Shown: piece by piece, positions 38,785 through 42,694 of the stretch | How the letters are laid out: every line of letters begins with the position of its first letter | Numbering within the stretch: the stretch's first letter is position 1 | Source of the DNA: Actinomycetota bacterium | GTDB taxonomy: Bacteria; Actinomycetota; Acidimicrobiia; Acidimicrobiales; Ilumatobacteraceae | DNA length: 42,694 nt | Direction of reading: 5' to 3' | Assembly: GCA_029978335.1 (NCBI GenBank) | Contig: JAPOJQ010000013.1 | Span: 1 to 42,694, forward strand | Program-made: the position numbers and the translations under genes | The notes under the pieces: generated by a model | Told to the model about the DNA's origin: nothing | The model's input: only the letters and a program-made list of their open reading frames with translations | The model's database searches: none

Positions 38785-39612
38785 ATGTTGTTGCTTCAGA
38801 TCAGCGACCCTCACATTCGCCCGCGCGGGGAACTGCTCGAAGGGCGAGTTGATACTGCAGCTGGTCTGACGCACGCGATTCAAGGGATCGATGCGACCGG
38901 ACTACGGCCTGACGTCGTTGTGTTGTCGGGCGATCTCGTGAACGACGCGCGCGAACCCGAGTACGAGCATTTGGCGGAACTACTCGGAGAACTCTCGGTG
39001 CCCATCATCTTCGTCATGGGTAACCACGACGATCGGGCGTTGATGCGGCGATATCTCACCGTCCCCGACCATGCAGGCATCGACGTCGATCCGGTGCAAT
39101 ACGTCGTTGACCTCGACGCCGAGCATCGCATCATCGTGCTTGACACCACGCAGCCGGGCGCTCACGGTGGGCTTCTCGATGTCGAACGTCTTGAGTGGCT
39201 TGATCGTGCACTCAACGACTCAAGAGATCGCTCGGTGATCATCGTGCAGCACCATCCTCCAATCGAGTCCGGAATTGGATTCATGGACCAATACGGCCTT
39301 GACGGGGCCGACGAGGAAGCAGCAATTCTCAGTTCGTACTCCCATGTTGCTGCGGTGTTGTGCGGGCACCTTCATCGTCCGCTCATGTCGAGTGTTGCCG
39401 GCGTACCGGTCGTGGTATCGCCGTCAAGCGCTGCGCAAGTAGCGCTCGACCTCGGTGGCGGTCCTACGGCGTATACCGACGAACCTGGCATGGTGACCTG
39501 GCATCGCTGGTCAGATCGAGCTGTCGCGTCGCACTTTGCTCAAGCCGGCGCGTCGACACGTTGGGTGCCGAGTTGGGCGATGACCACCGATGCGGTCGAC
39601 TCCCAATTGTGA
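38785..39612 (+). CDS. CpdA-like calcineurin-fold phosphodiesterase
   Basis: A 275-residue class III metallophosphoesterase. The metal motifs occur in order: D8 and H10 in ISDPH, GDLVND, GNHDD, QHHPP and GHLH. The arrangement matches the 3',5'-cAMP phosphodiesterase CpdA/Rv0805 group, although relatives also cleave 2',3'-cyclic nucleotides and phospholipid diesters. Cyclic nucleotide hydrolysis is the best guess. It lies between the creatininase-family gene and the ABC transporter. A nucleotide-degrading role would suit the island but is not required. Confidence 0.87.
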   Translation: MLLLQISDPHIRPRGELLEGRVDTAAGLTHAIQGIDATGLRPDVVVLSGDLVNDAREPEYEHLAELLGELSVPIIFVMGNHDDRALMRRYLTVPDHAGIDVDPVQYVVDLDAEHRIIVLDTTQPGAHGGLLDVERLEWLDRALNDSRDRSVIIVQHHPPIESGIGFMDQYGLDGADEEAAILSSYSHVAAVLCGHLHRPLMSSVAGVPVVVSPSSAAQVALDLGGGPTAYTDEPGMVTWHRWSDRAVASHFAQAGASTRWVPSWAMTTDAVDSQL

Positions 39613-39687
39613 ACAGAGTTTTACATGTTGTACGGAAACGCTGTGGCTGCCATTTCAAGTGGCACTCACCGACTAGGTTCCCAGACG

Positions 39688-39712
39688 TATGTTCCGTCTA
39701 CCCCATATGTTC
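39688..39712 (+). repeat. TATGTTC direct repeat upstream of the ABC operon
   Basis: TATGTTC occurs at 39688-39694 and 39706-39712 (11-base gap), just before ATG 39715. The second copy contains the ATG of a 3-codon frame (39707-39718, ATG TTC TCA TGA) that overlaps the transporter start. It could be a regulator site, a -10 pair, or chance. Confidence 0.35.
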
Positions 39713-39714
39713 TC

Positions 39715-40488
39715 ATGACCGCCGTCGATGCCGCTTTCGAGGCGACGTCGGCGGCCGGTGCAGCGCTCGCTTTTGACCGGACGCAAATGGTGTTTCCCGA
39801 TGGCACCGAGGCAGTTCGAGAGGTGTCGTTCTCAGTCCACCGTGGCGAGTTCGTCACGATCGTTGGTCCATCGGGATGTGGCAAGTCCACCTTGTTGAAG
39901 ATTGCGTCGGGGTTGCTTGATGCGACTGCCGGGTCGGTACGGGTCGACCGTGATCGTCTCGGCTATGTGTTTCAAGACGCCACCCTGCTCCCTTGGCGCA
40001 CCGTGCTCGGCAACGTCGAATTGATCGCCGAACTCCATGGCATCGAAAAGTCTGAACGGCGACGTTTGGCACTCGAAGCCATCGACACCGTTGGATTGAG
40101 CGGATTTGTCAATCACTATCCGCGTTCGCTCTCGGGTGGTATGCGGATGCGTGCCTCGCTTGCCCGAACCTTGACGCTCAAGCCACCGGTGTTCTTGTTT
40201 GACGAACCGTTCGGGGCGGTTGATGAAATCACCCGTGAGCACCTGAACGAAGAGACACAGCGACTCTTCCAGCAAGAGGGTTTTGCAGGCCTGTTCATTA
40301 CCCACTCAATTTCAGAGGCCGTCTACATGTCAACGCGGGTGCTCGTCATGTCCGCGCGACCTGGCAGGATCGTGGCTGAATTCGAGGTTCCGTTCTCCTA
40401 TCCGAGAAATCCGGAGCTTCGCTTCGATCCAGAATTCGCCCGTTTGAGCGGCGAGATCTCCCATGCACTGAGAGGTTCACATTCATGA
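39715..40488 (+). CDS. ABC transporter ATP-binding protein (NitT/TauT type)
   Basis: A 257-residue ATPase of the nitrate/sulfonate/taurine ABC importer family. Walker A is GPSGCGKST, the Q-loop VFQDATLLPW is typical of this family, the signature is LSGGMRMRASLARTL, Walker B is FLFDEPFGAVD and the H-loop is FITHSISEA. ATG 39715 is preferred; an in-frame ATG at 39625 would add 30 unusual residues and has no ribosome site. The permease overlaps by 4 bases. It energises import of the ligand bound by the lipoprotein encoded downstream. Confidence 0.94.
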   Translation: MTAVDAAFEATSAAGAALAFDRTQMVFPDGTEAVREVSFSVHRGEFVTIVGPSGCGKSTLLKIASGLLDATAGSVRVDRDRLGYVFQDATLLPWRTVLGNVELIAELHGIEKSERRRLALEAIDTVGLSGFVNHYPRSLSGGMRMRASLARTLTLKPPVFLFDEPFGAVDEITREHLNEETQRLFQQEGFAGLFITHSISEAVYMSTRVLVMSARPGRIVAEFEVPFSYPRNPELRFDPEFARLSGEISHALRGSHS

Positions 40489-41357
40489 GCACGGTTGAAG
40501 ATCAGGTCGAAGTCGCTCCGGCCGTTCCTGACGATGCCCCACGACCCATTGAGCGTGCTGGGCTTCTGGCGCGGTTGACCGTTTCGATCATTCCTCCTTT
40601 GATGCTCGGCGCCCTGGTAGTCGCAGGTTGGTACGCCGTCTCCTATCTCCTTCTCGACCCAAAGCGTCGGTTCTTGTTGAAGCCTCCACACGAGGTGGTG
40701 CAGAACGGTTTTCTCAATTGGAGTGCGCTGTCAGAGATGCTGTCGGCTCTGTGGAGTTCAACCAAAGTGGCTATGATCGGCTTGGTGATCGCCATTGCGA
40801 TTGGCTTCGTGCTGGCGATCATCATGAGCCAGGCTCGCACCATTGAGCGGGCTGTGTTTCCCTTCATGGTGACGCTCCAAGCGATTCCGATTTTGGCGAT
40901 CGTGCCACTGATTTCGTTCTGGTGGGGCACTGGACAGCGCTCGCGGGTGATCGTGTGCGTGATCATCGCTCTCTTTCCCATCATTGTGAACACGCTGTTT
41001 GGTCTGCAATCCGCGGAGCGGGGTATGCACGACCTGTTCACGTTGCACCACGCGAGCCGTGCCACGCGTCTTCGCAAGTTGATGTTCCCTGCGGCGCTGC
41101 CGGCGATTTTTGCGGGGCTTCGTATTTCTGCCGGACTGTCGGTAATCGGTGCCATCGTCGGCGACTTCTTCTTCGGTCGAGGCGATGTCGGTATCGGTCA
41201 GGTACTGAAGAAGTATTCCAGCCAACTCATGGGTGAAGAACTCTTTGCCGCCGTCTTGTTGTCATCGGCGCTCGGCGTAACGGTGTTCCTCACGTTTGGC
41301 TGGATTCAAACTCTCGCCATAGGAAAATGGCATGAGACCTCGGGGGGACGGCCTTGA
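40485..41357 (+). CDS. ABC transporter permease (NitT/TauT type)
   Basis: A 290-residue inner-membrane permease of the BPD_transp_1 family with about six helices. The first follows a soluble acidic N-terminus of about 30 residues. The EAA-type coupling loop is HHASRATRLRKLMFPAALPAIFAGLRISAG (quoted start HHASRATRLRKLMFPAALPA), which docks on the ATPase. It is translationally coupled to the ATPase gene (ATGA). A G-poor 70-base spacer separates it from the binding-protein gene. It likely works as a homodimer, as in ThiX/SsuC-type systems. Confidence 0.94.
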   Translation: MSTVEDQVEVAPAVPDDAPRPIERAGLLARLTVSIIPPLMLGALVVAGWYAVSYLLLDPKRRFLLKPPHEVVQNGFLNWSALSEMLSALWSSTKVAMIGLVIAIAIGFVLAIIMSQARTIERAVFPFMVTLQAIPILAIVPLISFWWGTGQRSRVIVCVIIALFPIIVNTLFGLQSAERGMHDLFTLHHASRATRLRKLMFPAALPAIFAGLRISAGLSVIGAIVGDFFFGRGDVGIGQVLKKYSSQLMGEELFAAVLLSSALGVTVFLTFGWIQTLAIGKWHETSGGRP

Positions 41358-41427
41358 ACATCGTCCTCTCAGGACACACCCCAACCACCAACCCACCCAA
41401 CACACCACCTCCAGGGGGAGACACCAT
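41358..41427 (+). promoter_or_regulatory. C/A-rich, G-poor spacer before the binding-protein gene
   Basis: About 35 bases (41377-41412) contain only C, A and T, mostly CA/CCA steps, without any G. Such C-over-G RNA resembles Rho loading sites and is also unstructured. AGGGGGAG then gives a strong ribosome site before ATG 41428. It may adjust binding-protein levels relative to the membrane components. Confidence 0.35.
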
Positions 41428-42612
41428 ATGACCCGTACACGATTCACCCGATTTGCCGTCGGGCTCGCCGCATTGTCGGTGCTCGCTGCGGCTTGTGGCG
41501 GCGGCGATGAGCCGGCTGCCGAGGAGCCAGCTGCTGAACAGCCCGCTGCAGAAGAACCCGCTGCGCAAGAGCCAGCAGCCGAGGCGATTGACCTGTCCGC
41601 TGACTGTCCGAACCCGGTCGTCGTCCAGACCGACTGGTTCCCAGAAGCGGAGCACGGCGCCCTCTACAACTTGATCGGCGAGGGATACACCGTCGACGTG
41701 GACAACAAGGTGGTCAGGGGCCCGATGGTCCTTGATGGACAGAGCCTCGGCATCGACTTTGAGGTGCGCACCGGTGGTCCGGCAATCGGCTTTTCTCCGG
41801 TGTCGTCCTACGTCTACACCGATGACTCGATCACCTTCGGCTACGCCAATACGGAAGCACAGGTGCTGTCCTACGAGGATGCACCACTGCTCTCCGTCGT
41901 GGCGCCGCTTGAGATCAATCCGCAGATGATCATGTGGGATCCGGCGACGTACCCAGATGTTGCAACGCTTGCCGACCTCGGTGAGGCCGGAGTAACGATC
42001 AACGTCTTCGGTGGCGGCGTGTTCGCTGAGGTGTTCGTTGCCCAGGGCATCTGGTCCGCTGACCAGATCGACCCGTCGTATGACGGTTCACCCGCACGGT
42101 TCATCGCTGAAGGCGGCGCCATCGCCCAGCAGGGATTTGCCTCTGCTGAGCCTTACGACTACCTCAATACCTTCTCCGACTGGGGCAAGGAAGTCGCCTT
42201 CCAGACGCTCCATGACGCAGGGTTCCAGGTATACGCAGCCACGCTCGGTATCCGTCCCGACCAGAAGGATGCACTTGACGCATGCTTGAAGAAGATCGTG
42301 CCGGTCTTCCAGCAGTCAGTGGTGTCGTACGTTGCTGCTCCCGAAGCAGCGAACGCAGTCATCGTCGACGCGGTTACCCAGTTCGCTGACTTCTGGGTGC
42401 AGAGCCCTGAAATCACTGCATGGTCGATTGCCCAGCAGGTCGAGCTCGGTCTGGTCGGTAACGGTCCAGATGCCACGGTTGGCAATATGGATGGTGCCCG
42501 TATCCAGACGGTGATCGACGACATGGCGGCCGCCGGTATGGCGGTGCCATCGGGTCTGACCGCCGACTCGCTGTTCACCAACGAGTACATCGATTCCTCA
42601 ATCGGTCTCTGA
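41428..42612 (+). CDS. Substrate-binding lipoprotein of the ABC importer (NMT1/THI5-like)
   Basis: A 394-residue secreted lipoprotein. The signal peptide ends in SVLAAAC, a lipobox with the cysteine at about residue 24. A low-complexity tether of EEPAAE-type repeats (about 28-50) follows and spaces the domain from the membrane. The mature domain begins with VQTDWFPEAEHGALY, the NMT1/THI5-like pattern seen in binding proteins for thiamine-pyrimidine precursors, riboflavin and similar ring compounds. That fits uptake of a pyrimidine- or purine-like nutrient for the neighbouring enzymes; the ligand is not proven. The open frame extends to 41332 but AGGGGGAG fixes ATG 41428. Confidence 0.92.
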   Translation: MTRTRFTRFAVGLAALSVLAAACGGGDEPAAEEPAAEQPAAEEPAAQEPAAEAIDLSADCPNPVVVQTDWFPEAEHGALYNLIGEGYTVDVDNKVVRGPMVLDGQSLGIDFEVRTGGPAIGFSPVSSYVYTDDSITFGYANTEAQVLSYEDAPLLSVVAPLEINPQMIMWDPATYPDVATLADLGEAGVTINVFGGGVFAEVFVAQGIWSADQIDPSYDGSPARFIAEGGAIAQQGFASAEPYDYLNTFSDWGKEVAFQTLHDAGFQVYAATLGIRPDQKDALDACLKKIVPVFQQSVVSYVAAPEAANAVIVDAVTQFADFWVQSPEITAWSIAQQVELGLVGNGPDATVGNMDGARIQTVIDDMAAAGMAVPSGLTADSLFTNEYIDSSIGL

Positions 42613-42620
42613 CCTCAGAA

Positions 42621-42668
42621 CGGAGGGGGCCGGCGCATTGTGTTCCTGCCCCCTCCGCTCCATTTTTT
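42621..42668 (+). terminator. Rho-independent terminator of the ABC operon
   Basis: A perfect 10-base stem, CGGAGGGGGC (42621-42630) with GCCCCCTCCG (42648-42657), then CTCCA and six T residues (42663-42668). It lies 9 bases after the binding-protein stop. Confidence 0.92.
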
Positions 42669-42694
42669 CGTCCTTGTGAGGCTCAGTGTCGGCC

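Noticed and set aside
1-42694. Mobile elements, attachment sites, CRISPR arrays or replication origin
   Set aside because: No transposase or integrase frame, no terminal inverted repeats, no regularly spaced repeats, and no DnaA-box cluster were seen. The only tRNA (18475-18549) has no flanking duplication of its 3' end that I could find.

Overview
The window looks like chromosomal DNA of a high-GC actinobacterium, most likely of the class Acidimicrobiia. Three things point there: a gcvH / FHA (GarA-type) / MerR (FtsR-type) / DUF151 / MerR block in the order known from mycobacteria, several F420- or FMN-dependent luciferase-like enzymes, and many start codons that appear to be leaderless. The lineage call is an inference from gene content. 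No insertion sequence, integrase, phage gene, CRISPR array or rRNA was seen. Gene density is very high, with many 4-base stop/start overlaps.

Region 1 (1-6158): a threonine aldolase running off the left edge, divergent release factor 3 (prfC), a small zinc-finger protein, a long structured leader before a secreted endopeptidase with five peptidoglycan-binding repeats, and a luciferase-like oxidoreductase.

Region 2 (6188-14326): glycine cleavage and its actinobacterial neighbourhood. A tandem glycine riboswitch precedes gcvP. A lysine/alanine-tailed protein follows. On the other strand runs pgsA, then gcvH - zinc-ribbon/FHA - ftsR-type MerR - DUF151 nuclease - MerR - gcvT. gcvT appears to start at a CTG that overlaps the merR stop. 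A sigma70-type promoter with a palindromic operator lies before the last merR.

Region 3 (14327-26023): housekeeping and mixed metabolism. It contains a HIT hydrolase, a class C beta-lactamase-like hydrolase, an SRAP protein, SMP-30 and TauD-type enzymes, tRNA-Pro(GGG), der, a DUF512 radical-SAM-like protein, ispH, two small envelope proteins, an acyl-CoA synthetase and a glycerophosphodiesterase. pgsA and the HIT gene diverge from one 14-base palindrome that carries a -10 box for each strand.

Region 4 (26024-42668): an apparent N-heterocycle (purine/pyrimidine-like) uptake and catabolism island. A tightly overlapped minus-strand operon encodes two luciferase-like flavoenzymes, two ATZ/TRZ-type aminohydrolases, an FAD subunit, an XdhD-like molybdenum hydroxylase whose fused ferredoxin domain has lost every cluster cysteine, XdhC, and the YqeB and YqeC factors associated with selenium-dependent molybdenum hydroxylases. 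A cytosine-deaminase-like gene lies upstream. Divergent from it are a creatininase-family amidohydrolase, a CpdA-like phosphoesterase and a NitT/TauT/THI5-type ABC transporter, ending at a clear intrinsic terminator.

A -10 box of the form TA(G/C/A)NNT lies 6-8 bases before the start codon of about fourteen genes, which implies widespread leaderless transcription. In two places the preceding gene's stop codon forms part of that box.
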